The notes under the pieces: generated by a model
Databases searched by the model: none
The model's input: only the letters and a program-made list of their open reading frames with translations
Told to the model about the DNA's origin: nothing
Source of the DNA: Tanytarsus gracilentus
Taxonomy: Eukaryota > Arthropoda > Insecta > Diptera > Chironomidae
Assembly (NCBI GenBank): GCA_038502055.1
Contig: JAXRKN010000045.1
Coordinates: 5,540,501-5,604,500, forward strand
Reading direction: 5' to 3'
DNA length: 64,000 bases
Translations under genes and position numbers: made by a program
In this document: piece by piece, positions 1-13,500 of the stretch
Layout of the letters: each line of letters starts with the position of its first letter
Position numbering within the stretch: position 1 is the first letter of the stretch

Positions 1-1944
1 ATGCTGTTGATATCGAGCTTTATAAGGAGATGAGTTGTTTGAAATTTGAGATGAACATCCATCATCGTCTGACATGAAACTGTTGCATAAATTTTCACGA
101 GACGCCGCAATGAGTGACAGACGAGATAAATCGGTTTTGTTGTTACGCGTTGAGCTCTTGCGGTATTTGGCCATCTCTGCGGGATTGTTATAACGAAACA
201 TGTTGGTTCTGCCTAGCAGTAGAATATCACCTTGAGAAATTTTGGTTGGTTGATCGATAAGATTTGCGTTGAGCCAACATTGAGCACCTTCTTTGGGATG
301 AATCATGGCAGCGCCATTTTCTAATACGACTTTACAGTGCTCTCCACACATCCCCAAACCCGTCAACACAATATCTTGCGACTGACATGCCTCTTCAGTT
401 CCAATTAAAGTCTCTCCCTCTTTGAGTGTGAAAAGCGTGACACCCGTTATCTCGTCGTTGATGCCAATCAAATGTGGCTTCTCAGAGTCTAACGTCACTC
501 CGACGCCAGACTTTTTCAAACCCAAGGATTTCTCTTCACGCAATATCGTTTGCACTTCACGCCACTTTTCAGACCATTCATTAATTAAAACTTTTTCTTG
601 TGCCTCCTTCTTTTGCAAATCCTCGAGAAGATGTGGCTCCTTAATACTAATGCTACCATTTTGTAGCATAGATCTGAGTGAGGAAATTTCATCCCGCAAC
701 TCGCGAATTAACTTAACATTAGAATCCTCATTAATTGTAGGTTTATTAATTATATTCTTAGCACGGTTAGCATAGCGAAGAGTTGATAATGTCTCGGAGT
801 AATTGCAATCAGCTGGGCTAATTGCAGCCAACATAATGGTCTTTGAATTTCCACCGAGAGAGTCTTTCAGTAGCCACGTTAATGTGCTATCACGATAAGG
901 AATATAAAATTTCTTAGATCCATTTGGATTTGCCATTTCGGCGAGGGAGGAAATTACACTGCCTAAGGTCACGAGTGATTTATTAATGTGAGCACCTTCC
1001 TTGAGACGTTGACCAGTGGCACCTGTTGCATTCGCTCGCTCACTGCCAGCTAGATCAACTAAATGTATCTTTGACACCGTTTCACTCGGCAAGCCGTCAC
1101 AAAATCCTGCCTGTACAAAAGTTATCGTAAAGATCGCATGCGACCGTGATGAGGTGTCATTCATGTTTGTTGAAGCGGTAGTTCTCTCCATATTTCCTCG
1201 AGTTATGCAGTCATGAATGTCCTCGTAGTTGCCGACAGTATGTTGAGATAAGTTTTCAACATACGGCCCATGAATTCGATGCTCTCTAACACGCAGAGCA
1301 TGACCGACATTTTGAGGACCTAGCAGATCTCTGACACGCTCATTGTAAATTTCAAGATAGCTGACTTGAGTTTTATAAGCAACATCATGATCCTCTTTTC
1401 CACTTTTCATTCTTTTAAATAGAGCTCTACATATCCTCGGCACTAGCCCTTGGAGATCCGAGTCGTCAGGCTTTCCCATCATTGTGTGAGTTTTACCACT
1501 TCCCGTTTGACCATAGGCAAACACACAAAAGTTGTAACCCTGAAAGGCACAATCCACAACATCCGTTCCGAGATCTTGAAAAACTTGGTCCTGATTCACA
1601 AAATGACCATCGTTTTCGTCTAGCGACCAATAAGAGAAATCGAATGTGAAATCATGAAAATTTTCTCTCATACTCGAAGGCTGCTTCGAAGGTTTTATCA
1701 GTCGAGTTTTCTTTCCGTCCATTTCGACTATCAGAGTTGAACCGAGTTCATTTTCCCTATTAAAAAAGAAAGAGTTTGAGGTTTTTAAAAATTTGCGATA
1801 AAAAGCTAAGCCAGTCACGCTTGATAAGAAAACAATTTAGTCATGAATCATAATTTGAGTGGAAGTTAAATTTGATTTAATTTTAATTTAAAATTACCTT
1901 TGATTAAAGGGTCGAACCCTTACAGCGACCTTTAGAGATGACAT
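1..1944 (-). CDS. Klp98A: KIF16B/Klp98A-type kinesin-3, N-terminal part (cut by window edge)
   Basis: Plus-end-directed microtubule motor of the kinesin-3 family; KIF16B/Klp98A members move early endosomes and bind phosphoinositide through a C-terminal PX domain, which would lie outside this window. Exon 1 is 1944-1898 (start MSSLKVAVRVRPFNQ), a 141-bp GT-AG intron follows, and exon 2 runs open from 1756 to base 1, giving 601 residues. The P-loop GQTGSGKT is at residues 98-105 (1512-1489), followed by NERVRDLLG, the switch I SSRSH and switch II DLAGSE (about residues 249-254). The motor core ends near IINKPTINED (about 352). A short helical stretch is followed by an FHA domain at roughly 455-535, ending in LLGRTNMFRYNNP, a phrase typical of KIF16B rather than KIF1A or KIF13. 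The start is the first ATG and fits the family's usual N-terminus. The family and motor function are certain; the orthologue assignment rests on the N-terminus and the FHA domain. The gene is divergent from the attractin-like gene. Confidence 0.93.
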
Positions 1945-2683
1945 TGTATCACTTTTGTTGGTTTTTAAGCAAATTTAGAAAGAACTTAATTAGCTCCTTT
2001 TTATATTTCACTTTCTTTTCACTTTTCATACACTATTAATAAGTCTTTTTATTATAATTAATAGAACTCATCTTTTTACACATTTTCAACTATTTTTAAA
2101 ACACTAAAAGTTGTCAAAAATAATTTTAATTTATATTTTTCATTTTTTTATCTAAGAAAAAAAGAAGAATAAAAGCCTTTTGTTAGTAAACACAGATCCG
2201 CGCGAAAATGGAGTCGAAAAAATAAAAAGTTTTAACTTCAAAAGTTCACACATAAATAGGAAGAAAATTATAAAATTTAAAACTAATTCATAAACTACCT
2301 GAAAAACGGCAAGAACTTTAATTAATAACATTGAATGTCATTGCTACTAAAGTTATTTTTAAATCGAATTTAAGGGCAAAGTAGTAATGTCGGATATGCT
2401 AGCATGATATTTAAAGAAGTGACATACCCCGTATGATGGCGGGGCAAAAATAAAATCAACATAAAGCGTGAAGTTGATTGAGTTGATAAAAGAAATATAA
2501 TTGAAAATTTAAAACAACTAAAGAAGTTTAATTAACCTTCATGAAATAAATTGTTTTAAAATTACTAACAGAATAATTTATAATAAAAATTTTAACATCA
2601 CTTCTTAATTGAAATAAGTTGAGTCAACTTGAAACTCCGAACTCAGCTAGTAAAGAAAAAAGAAATGTAATTTTTTAATCGCG
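1945..2683. promoter_or_regulatory. Shared divergent intergenic region of the kinesin and attractin-like genes
   Basis: This 739-bp A+T-rich spacer separates the start codons of two genes transcribed away from each other, so it must hold both 5' UTRs and both promoters. No clear TATA box was identified. The only G+C-rich spot is a small inverted repeat, CCCCG-TATGATGG-CGGGG, at about 2427-2444. A foldback of this kind in otherwise A/T-rich DNA could be part of a core promoter or factor site, but that is inference. No coding potential was seen. Confidence 0.55.
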
Positions 2684-5600
2684 ATGTTGATTTTACGAAC
2701 ATTACTCGTATATCTAATAACTCTAGCAATTAGGACATGTAATGGAGAACTAAATGCCACCAAAAAATGTGACGAGGGATGGCAGGGAAAGGATTGTGAA
2801 TTTTGTGCTGGAAAAATAAGGTGAAGAAAAAAAAATTCGAGCAAAACTTTCCATATTTCATCACAATTAGACACCTTTTGTATTCGAATTGTCGCTTATT
2901 AAGCAAATGCTTTTTGTTATTGCACTATTGTGCGATCAAATGCGATTTAAATTGACGCCAAAGCGGATTTCTCTTTCAATTTTTTTAAATTGAGTTCAGT
3001 GGTCCATTTTTTACATACATCACTTTCCCGTTGTTTCTAATCAAATTTTTCTTCTTCTTGTTTACACACATTACAGATTAACGGAACCTAGCGGATTCAT
3101 TCACGATGGCCTAGGAAATTATTCAATAGGAGTTAAATGCTCCTGGCTCATTGATGCGCGAGATCCATTGCATCCGTTGTCGTCAACAAAAAATCTCACA
3201 GACTCAAAGAAGAAACCCAAAAGAATTCGATTGCACCTTGAAGAGTTTGCAACCGAGTGCTCATGGGATCACCTCTACATCTATGATGGAGATAGTGTTC
3301 AAAGTCCTCTTCTAGCCGTTTTTAGGTAATTAAATTAGCACACACATGATTTCGATAGCTTGTTATCGGTCAATACTTATCGATTTCAACTCAATAATTT
3401 TTTTCGATGTTTAGTTTGCAATGTACAAAGAAAAACTAAGTACAAAGCAATTAATATTCGCATTATTATCTCGAAATGACTAGACAAGCTGTTAAAGTGA
3501 TGACATCAAAGGTCATGTCATGGCCTTGATCCTTGGCAGCAAAAAAAATAAATTATTTCTAATTTAAATTCATTTAATTTCCAGTGGCTTAATGTACAAA
3601 AGTAATTTCTCCATCCGACGCATTCCAGAGGTGGTTGCGCATTCCGGTGCGACACTTCTTCACTTTTTCAGCGACGATGCATACAATATGTCAGGTTTTA
3701 ATATTTCTTATCGCTTTGATTCGTGCCCTACGACAGATTCATGTGAGCATCCTCATTAAAATTTCTTATCTCTTCCTCTCTTGATTATTAATTCATTCAT
3801 TTTCCTCTTTATGTACAGCTTTAATTTGCTCGGGTCACGGAGTGTGTATTGAAGATGGTATTTGCACATGCGATGCCTCATATATGGGCTCGGCATGTCA
3901 CATTCCAAAATGTCCAAATAATTGTACGTATCCGAATGGTCAATGTGATCGAGAGCGACATCGATGTAAGTGCACAAAAGAGTATGCGGGTACCGATTGT
4001 CGTCAGAGAGCATCGCATGGATTTTGGGAAACAATCGATATCGACACGAGACGTTACTCGCCACCGGGAAGTGCTTCGCATGGGAGCTCAATATATGGTG
4101 ACACAATGTACATTATCGGTGGAGAAAGTTATGATCGTGGTCAACTGCTTTATGCTTACGATTTTAATGGAAATGTTTGGGAGGCGGTGCACGGTGAAAA
4201 AAACAATACGCCAAGAATGCGCTACGGTTCAAGTACCGTGATTTATGGTGACAAGATCTTCATGTATGGTGGCGTATTTAAGAATGGCGGTGTGACTAAT
4301 GAGTTATGGGCTTTTGATGTGTCAGCCAGAAATTGGGAAAACATAACCGTGAAAGCTGAAGCATGCAATTCATCCGCAGGTGCAATGTGCCCTTTACCTC
4401 TCGCCAGTGCTGGACATACAGCAAACATTGTTCCAGTACACGATGGCACTGCCAAAACACAATATTTTATGATTATAATTTTTGGTCACTCGCCAATTTA
4501 CGGTTATTTAAATACGGTTCAAGAGTATAACTTGGGAACGCGAGAATGGAGGGTGGTTACAACAAATGGATTTCCCGTTAAGGGTGGCTACGGCCACAGT
4601 GCAAGCTACGACGAATTAACAGAAAAAATTTATGTTCATGGCGGAATAATTAGTGAGAGTGAATCGCAACAATTACTGAGTAATAAACTCTATAGCTATG
4701 ATCCAAAAACACATACTTGGAGCATGTTAACATCGTCTGCCACTGCTCGATATCTCCACACAGCCAATTTTATTTCGGACGGTCTTATGATGGTGTTCGG
4801 AGGAAATACTCATAACGATACGAGTCATAGCTTCGGTGCCAAATGCTATAGCAAGGATTTGCTGCTATACGATGTGATGTGCGATAGCTGGCATCACCAG
4901 TCAATGCCGAATGATTTACAAGCTGATCTCTCACGTTTCGGTCATTCCTCGGAGGTATTCGAAAAAAAGCTTTATATCTATGGTGGATTTGATGGCCAAA
5001 TGCTTTCTGATTTATTACGATACACTCCTGGAAATTGCTCCTCATTAGAGCGCGTAGATTTGTGTTTAAATACTCTTCCCGGCATCAAATGCATATGGGA
5101 TCATCAAGAGTCTAAATGTAAAGCGTCGAGTGAAATTGAAAGAGGTTTACTCTTTCAGAGAAGTGAAGAATTTATTCAGAAATGTATTAAGCGTAGTCGA
5201 ATGGAAATGACTCAGCAGCATATTGCGCGAGAACAACATTGTACTGATTTGAATTCTTGTCAAGCTTGCGTATCGACATCGTCATCGTGTGGATATTGCA
5301 ATCCCACGCCAAATACGTCGCGACGTGGCTCGTGTGTTCTAGAAAAGTGCTCGGAACCTGGCGGAGTCAAGCAAAGGACACAAATTATGCCCATTAGACA
5401 GCTCGATAAATGCTCAAAGGAGACTGAACCGCTCTGTGCACAGCTTCATAACTGTCACGCATGTATGAGCAACTCCGTGTGTTTCTGGTCAGTGGAGCAC
5501 AGTAAGTGCATGTTTCTTGGGAACCGTTCGAATGAGGACACATATCCATGTCCACCTGCATGCTCTAGTTCGGAAACTTGCACAAATTGTACACAAGAGG

Positions 5601-7506
5601 ACTGCATATGGTGTCAAAATGAAAATCGGTGTGTTGATAAAAATGCATACACGGCGAGTTTTCCATATGGTCAGTGCCGCGAGTGGACAACATATCAAGG
5701 AAAATGTCGTGCACCAACAACGGGCGTCTCTCAATGTTCATTCTATAAAACTTGTTCGCAGTGTCGTGACGATCCAGCATGTGGATGGTGTGATGATGGA
5801 TCTCGAACTGGCTTAGGAAAGTGTCTAGATGGAGGTGATTCAGGTCCATTGGATCAAATGGAATGTGCCGCTAATCATTGGCATTTTACACATTGTCCGA
5901 GCTGTCAATGCAATGGTCATAGTACTTGTGAGAATGGCTCAACATGTGGAGACTGTGCGGGGCATGTTTATGGAGCAAATTGTGAGAAATGTAAGCCTGG
6001 CTTTTGGGGTAATCCCGTCAACGGTGGCGTGTGCAAAGAGTGTGAGTGCAATAGTCAAGCATCAACGTGCCACCCCGAAACTGGAAAGTGCTTTTGCAGC
6101 ACAAAAGGTCTTGCCGGAGACCATTGTGAGAAATGTGACGCCACAAACCATTACCATGGTGACCCAAAGCAAGGTTCATGCTATTATGATCTCACCATTG
6201 ACTATCAATTCACTTTCAACCTTTCGAAGAAGGAAGACCGACACTACACTCAAATTAATTTCCGAAATTCACCAGTGAAAAATGACATTGATGCCGATTT
6301 TACAATAACCTGCAGTGTTTCCGCAAAAATGAACATCACAATAAGAACTTTAGGAAAAGCGCACGAAGAGCCGCTATTTACGAACATAAATTGCACAACT
6401 TTCCGTCAACGTTTCTCGAAAGCTGACTACCAGTTTGGCTATGAAAATAATCAGACAACAACAACGTTTTATGTTTACGTGTACGACTTCCAACCTCCGC
6501 TATGGATTCAGATCGCATTTTCACAATATCCAAAGTTAAATTTACAGCAATTTTTTGTCACATTTTCCACGTGAGTACTTTAAAAACTTTTACTAGAGGG
6601 GTTGTTGATTTGTTAGGGTAAAAAGGGTTCTTTAAAGGTTAAACACTTTTTTAACTATAATTTTTTTTGATAGAATTTATTTCATAATTTCTTAATTTTT
6701 GAAGTATAAAATATAATTTATTTATTTAAGTTTAAAACGAAAAAATTTAAAGTCCTAGAAAATTAAGCCGCTCTAAATTTCTGCAACATTTTACAGATGC
6801 TTCCTGCTGCTCCTCTTAATGGCAGCGATTTTATGGAAAATTAAGCAAAAATACGACATGTTTCGTCGTCGACAGCGTCTTTTTGTTGAAATGGAGCAAA
6901 TGGCATCGAGACCTTTCTCACAGGTAAAGAAAAAAAGCTTTTATTTCCGTTAATGTATGAGAAACATTTCGGGTTATCTCAATGAATATGATGCGCTTTA
7001 TTTTACTGATTTTGTTTCTTTTTTTGTACATTTGTAAAGGTCTTGGTTGACGTTGACTGTAAAGATCGAGAATATAATGAGATTACGCCAGCTTTAGAGA
7101 ACACAGCGACAGCGAAGAAGCGAAAAAAAGATTCGCCGAGTCCAATCGCACTTGAGCCTTGCAGTGGAAACAAAGCGGCAGTGCTGTCGTTACTTGTTAG
7201 ACTGCCAACTGGTGTGTATTAAATTTTTTTAAACTTCTTAATCATTCTTCGCAAATGAATTTTTAATTTTCAATTAACAAATATAAGAAAGCAATTTAAA
7301 GCAATTTTTTTCTCATTTTCTAAACAATCTCAGGTGGATTACCTTATTCACCGCCAGGTCAGTCGGCCGGAATGGCAGTTGCTTCTGCCCTCGTAACCCT
7401 CGGTAATCCTCGGAGGCCATCAATAGACTTGAACAATCCAAAAGATACTAACAATAAAGGAGGCGGTAAACGCAAGCAGCAGAGTCAGCATCCCGATAAT
7501 CTTTAA
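2684..7506 (+). CDS. dsd: Attractin-like single-pass receptor (distracted/ATRN homologue)
   Basis: A type I membrane protein of 1255 aa in the attractin/ATRNL1 family. Exons are 2684-2820, 3077-3325, 3585-3742, 3819-6570, 6797-6923, 7040-7211 and 7334-7506; all introns are GT-AG and phases match. Residues 1-21 form a hydrophobic signal peptide, followed by an EGF-like start (CDEGWQGKDC), a CUB domain (about 46-178, with ATECSWDHLYIYDGD), EGF modules (about 183-243), kelch repeats (about 248-580, including GGNTHNDTS and FGHS), cysteine-rich PSI repeats (about 590-840) and two laminin-type EGF modules (about 880-975). A membrane segment lies at about 1093-1116. The cytoplasmic tail keeps the MASRPF, PIALEPC and GNKAAVLS signatures of attractins. 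Mammalian attractins act in pigmentation, myelination and melanocortin signalling; the fly role is less clear. Unlike mammalian attractin, no C-type lectin domain lies between the PSI repeats, which explains most of the shorter length (about 1430 aa in human). No consensus AATAAA follows closely; ATTAAA variants occur at about 7610 and 7712. Confidence 0.95.
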
Positions 7507-10500
7507 GGATGAAAAGAAAAAATAATTTCACATTTTTCTTCTTCCTCATCTCAAAAAAAAAACAAACCATAATATAGTAAATTAGCAAGAGCATATTTTT
7601 AATTATAAAATTAAATCTGATATGATACGCCATGAGATGAATGGTCGTGTGTCTGTGTCTGAGTGTGTACGGTTAGGTGCTTGATAATTTATAATTCACT
7701 CAAGTTGTAAAAAATTAAATAATTCAAAATATTTCAAATGAAAACGTGTGAGATCGGATGATAAAATTTAATCCATGGGTGGACATTTAGGATTTTTTAA
7801 TTCTCATCTTTCGAGGTTTAAAATTAGAAATTTCCATACGTGGAATTAAAGAGATAATTTAAAATTCTCAAACGTCCTCACATTAAATTTTACAAATTTA
7901 TTTTTTAAAACCCGTTGTGTCGTTAAGGGATGCGGACATTCACGTAATTATCTCTGAATCTCATCCCTTGACATTTTAATTCGTAGGACAAAAATGCAAT
8001 TTATGTAACCTTTTACTCATTTCTTTAACTTTTTAGATATTTTTAGTTCCACGACACGTTTTTCAAAGCAGAGTCAGGGAATTTTATCCTGCTTTTTATT
8101 TAACTTTCGCTCATAATCTAAGCCTTTAATTTTTTAAGGATCTCTATATAATTTTTGTGTATTCAACTTTGGCCGCTTACTTTTAATATTTCTATTTTTC
8201 AAATTTATTTCAACAGATTATGAGCTGAAAACTTTTGAGCGAGTGTGAATGGTTAATAACGAATTAAAAATTGTGATATAAATGATGCTTGAGATAGAAA
8301 TCTTTTTTTCATGTGTATAAGGAAAACTGTATGAGTATGATGTGCGTCAACATAAAGACATAAAAATAATACAGGAATTATGAGAAATGTCGGATAGATT
8401 ATTCAGACTTAAGACACATATGAGCATGAGAATAAGCATTTAAATGCATTTTCGTATTAAAAATGAATAACGACTAACAAGTGCAGTCTTCTATTGAAAA
8501 TTATAAACTTTTTCGATGAGGCTTAAATAATTTTATAAAAAAAACTTTTGGTTTTCTAGGAACGACTGCGAAAAAACTTTAAGCGCTTTTGATGTGAACT
8601 TTTTTTTTCTTAAATTTTTCTCAAATCAACAAAAAATTCAAATTTTATAATCAAAATAAAAATTCAATGAAAAATCTTAATTTTATTAAATTTTTTCTTA
8701 AAGATCTTATGAAAAATATTTAAACATAGAATTTTCAAAACAGCGCTTAAGAACGAAAAAATTTGCTCACACATCACACAAACTAAATTTAATCCTCTTT
8801 TCCTTCTCTCTTGAATGTGTGTAAAAGAGAAAATATTTTTGTCGCAATTTGTAAATAGATAAAAAAGAAAGAAGAATTATAGTCAGTTTCATATTCATAA
8901 CTCGGAGGCAGAATTCCTCACAAAAATGTAACACTTGAAAAAGGAAATTTTACTAAGAAATAAATTAAAGCAAAAATAAAAAATGAAAGTCCATAACGAG
9001 AAAAAATGAGTTTCCTTGATCATTCATCAATTCAAGTGATTTTGAATTATTTTCAGAAATCACCATAAAAATTTAAGAACTTCCAACCCTTGACCGAGTG
9101 GAGAAGATAAAGTGATTGTGCGAATCTTTTTCAATCGAGTAAAAAACCACATCTGAGGATTTGGAATGAAGAAAGAGAGAAAAAGATAGACGAAGATGAT
9201 ATTGATTATCGCCTTAATGTGTATCATATATTTTTATGCCCAGCTTCATCTCTTCACACATTTAGAAAATTGAAATTTCCTCTCTCGACTATTTTCTTTA
9301 AAGGCGTTTTTCATGGCTATCAGATTGTGGATGCATTCGGAGAGAACTTAATGGATTAAGTTTTCTTGTGGAAGCGAGAACGATTTTTTTAAATAATTTT
9401 TTTGTTTAGATTAAAAATAATTTTCTAAAATTTATAATTTAGACACTCGAAAATGTTGAACTCAATTTAGCAGCCGATAAAATTAAATTTGGGACATTTC
9501 TACGTGGAAAATTTTCTCGCTGACGAGCGAAACAATTTGTCGGGTCAGGTGAAATATTTTATGATTTTCTCCTTTTCCGCCCGCGCACTCAACAAAATTC
9601 TTCTAGCGAGTAAAAATTTCAGCTGCCTCAAAAACGTTGATGAACGAAAAATGTCGTTGACTGAATTCTCAAAATGCTTCTTCAAGCCCTTTCCTTTCTA
9701 TTTTCACATCGCTGTGCGTTGATTTCGATGATGAAAATTTATTGAAGATATTCGCTTTGCATAATTTTTGAGCATTTCAGTGTTTAACGAACAAAAATCT
9801 TTCTCTCGAATTTAGTTCAACGTAATAAAATATTTTCGCCACACTAACTTTAACGAGATTTACCGAAGCAACAACAACAAAAGTCGAGCTGTGATACAAC
9901 TCGAAATAGCTCTTCATAATAATTTTTATATCCGGTCACATTTTCGTCATAAATAACTTAATTTATGTTTCCTTCATTTCCAGGTGATAATCTTAACCAG
10001 CTTTAAAAATCATAATTTTCACATTTAATGGTTTAACTCATAAATTTATTTCGTCCTTGAGGTTGAGTGCAAGCTTGAAGATAAAAAAATCCTTGAACTT
10101 CACCAATTATCCCACGCTGTGCTTCGAGAATTTTATCCGCTCTCATTTCCAACAGAAAATAACTAACATCCAATATAGATCGTCGCCAAGTTCTCCTCCT
10201 CCTCGTGTGCCATTGTTTTCTCGTTCAATCGAAAACTTTTTCCTCCTTCTCTAGTTTTCACCATTTTTCAACATTTCGCTCATTGAAACTTTCTCTTCTT
10301 TTAACAGTGACTGTAATTAAATTCGAGATATTTTGCCAAAACAACTCCTCTAATGAAGGAATTGAATTTTTTCAACGCTAAAGAGGGTGGAAGGAAGTTG
10401 TTTTGGCATTCGGATGCAATTAAATTTGGAGTTTTATTGGATGATGAGAATTTTGAAAATTTATAGGGAATTTTTCAAAATTCTAAAAGGTATAAAAAAA

Positions 10501-13500
10501 ATTGTAACGAAAAATTTTTTTGAAGTTTTAAAAAAAAAATTTTGATTAAATTTTAAAAATTTTGAACTTTTTTCACAATTTTTCAAAATTTTAAGTTCAA
10601 GTTGTTCACACAGTAAACATTTGAAATTTTTTTCTCACAATTAATTGCAATTATAATTTTTCACCCTATTAAGTATAAACACCATATTTCCCACCTTTAA
10701 ATCCACCACATTATAAAATTCCCAATTCTACTATTATTGCTAAATTTAACAACATCGTTCTCTCGACGAAGACAGTCTGTAACCAACGAAGCGAAAGGGA
10801 ATAAAGAGAGATGAAAATTAACATTAAATTTTCGAAGCGATGTCGAGTTGTGTTCATAGTTTGGCTCTGTATACTCCTCGAACTAATTAAAAAACTTTTT
10901 TCTCTGATTAAACCCGTTTTGTTTCCTTAATGTAGCAATCACACAAAAGCTCTTGGGATGCGAGTGAACGATGGAGAGAAAATTTCATTGTCCATGACAT
11001 TATCAGTAAGCAATTTTGACGAGGGTTCAGCTCATTATCGTATTGCAATGTGAGAAGTAAGGGTGAGATGAGACGATAACAATAATTAGATCCATTTTGA
11101 ATGTTCGATCGAAGCCATATGTGTGCGAGAGGGTTGATTGAATCTGTTATGAGGTGATAGTGAGATACGTCTTTTGATTGCCAATTGAGTTTGTACATAC
11201 TTTTACGGAAAAACTGCTCAATTTTAGTTCTGGCTTAAAATATCCATCAGATTGCTTTCAACTTTGTTACCATCGCATTCCAAACTAAAATATGAATGAA
11301 CTCTTTTATGTGTTCAAAGGATCGAGAGTGTGTTTATAACCCCAATTGATTAAAGGATATTTAGAGTGCATGTCGCATGTAATCATACCAAAAATACATA
11401 ATCTAAATCAATGTAAACCATGTATAGAGATAATCTTCTTATGGTTTCAGGGCTTTTCCCGATTCGATCGTAAAATTTTCGCTTTTGTCGTTCCATAAAA
11501 TATTTCTGAATATTAGTCAGATTTATGAACATTTTACGACATCATAGATTGACAGCAGGAGAAAAATTCAATCGAAATTTATTTGCTGTGTTTCCGCTCA
11601 ACAAAGTTTAAATGCAGAATTTACACGAGAACTTTCCAATTAAAAAAATGCATTGAAAATGTTTGCTGAAAAATCATAAAAGGATTCTTTTGAACTGACG
11701 TGATTGACTTTTATATTTGGTGAATTTTATGGAATTGATTGATGAAATGAATGGAGTAAAATTTATTTGAATGATAAAAAAGTCTTGATTTAAATGTTTT
11801 ATAAAAAAAATATGGAAAAAGCTCTCGACATAAATTCAAAAGAAAAAGTTTATGAACAACTTTTTTAATTGAACGCATGCCAAATAAAAATTCTCTTTCG
11901 TACATCCGTCATGAAAGCTCATTCAATTAAGTTTTCGTAATTGCCTTCATTGAATTTTTTCCTCCTCTCTCTTTTCAATTTACTCGAGGCGTTTTCTAGT
12001 TTTGTAGAGATTTTTTCTCATTTCCCATCTCGCCAACCACATAACTCTATTAATGTACCATCCACTAAGTGAGACGAAGGATTTCTGTAGAAAAATTATT
12101 TTTCCATTGCATTTCAATAAATTTTACTATCGACATCGCACAGCGGATGGCAGTAAAGTTTTGATTTCACTACGCTCTCTCTCTCCCTTGGTAATATCTA
12201 TTGGAATCAATAAAGATAAATTTTTATCATCTCTCGATCGAACAATATTGAAAATGCAAAAGATGAAGAAAAAGTGCTTTGGCAACTAATGTAGATTTGT
12301 TTCTTGGTGATGCTGAATATGATGACGCAATATTGAATTTGAAAGTTAGCTTTTGAAACTTTTTATATTCGAGATAAAAATCTGCGATAAATAAATTTTT
12401 TTATTAATTTAATTTTTTTTGCACACATATTTTTCTTTAAATTTTAAATTCAACGTTTTTGACAGAAGCCTCTAGAAGGTTGAGAAATTTACAATATATA
12501 AAGCGCTGTTGCTCTGAGCAAATTAATTTAAATAATTAAATTCTTTGAATTCAATTCCAAAATTTGACATATTTAATTTATTAAAATCACTTTGAGCAAT
12601 TCTAGAAATAATTTAGGCATTTTAACCCACAGCAAAATCAACGTTTCTTAACAATGTGGGTGCGTTTATAAAATATCTTCAATGCAGGCGATCTAAATGG
12701 AATGAAGAAAAGCAACTCACATCAATTTCCATCGTAACTAAATTTAATTTTCCTCATTTTCTCCAACATAAAGAGGGAAAAACTAGGACACGAGATAAGA
12801 CCAGTTTATATTTACACATGCGTAACTAGTTTCATCTTTATTCGATTAAAATCCCGGCTTATTTTGCAAAAGATTCATGCATTGAATTGAAGCACGAGTG
12901 AATGTATCTAAAAATTTCATGTCTTTTTTTCGACCTCAAAAATATTTTATGGATATTTTTGTTCTGTATCTAAAGGATTTAAATTTTTCGTTAGAGCAAA
13001 AAATTGGAACTTTTACAAACTTTTACACCCTGAATTTTAAATTGAGTGGAATGCATTAGATTGAATGATGCATTGACTGAAGTCATATCGATGCAATATT
13101 ACAGCGTCATTGAGTTTGTGGAAAAGTTTTATCAAATCTCCATTAGCATCCAGAAGCTGTTGAACGGAATTTTTTTATGACTTCTCTCGCCATTGAAAGA
13201 AAAAAATTGTTTGTGTCACCAATTACATGGCAAAATAAAAACGAACTCAATGTTATGGTCGAGGATGAGTCGCAAGTGCTAAGAAAAGCCATGAAAAGTT
13301 TTATCGTGTGAATCGATGATGACTGAGCATTTTACTAACTTTTTTGTGTGTGTTTGCTCTTTTAATTATTCCTCGAAAAAATATTCAAAGACGCAAAAAC
13401 AGGGTGCGGATGATATATTTAGGGTGTTTATATCTGTAAGCTAGTGAAAAAGATAAAAATATAATTAATTCGTTCATTGATTGCACAGCATCCGAGTTAT

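Noticed and set aside
422..775. Plus-strand frame over the kinesin gene
   Set aside because: It is antisense to the motor and FHA coding exon, whose motifs are unmistakable on the minus strand.
10430..10600. Many AAATTTT/AAAATTT inverted pairs suggesting a large foldback
   Set aside because: Pure A/T stretches pair with themselves everywhere in this DNA; without the G+C-bearing arms they are not evidence for an element.
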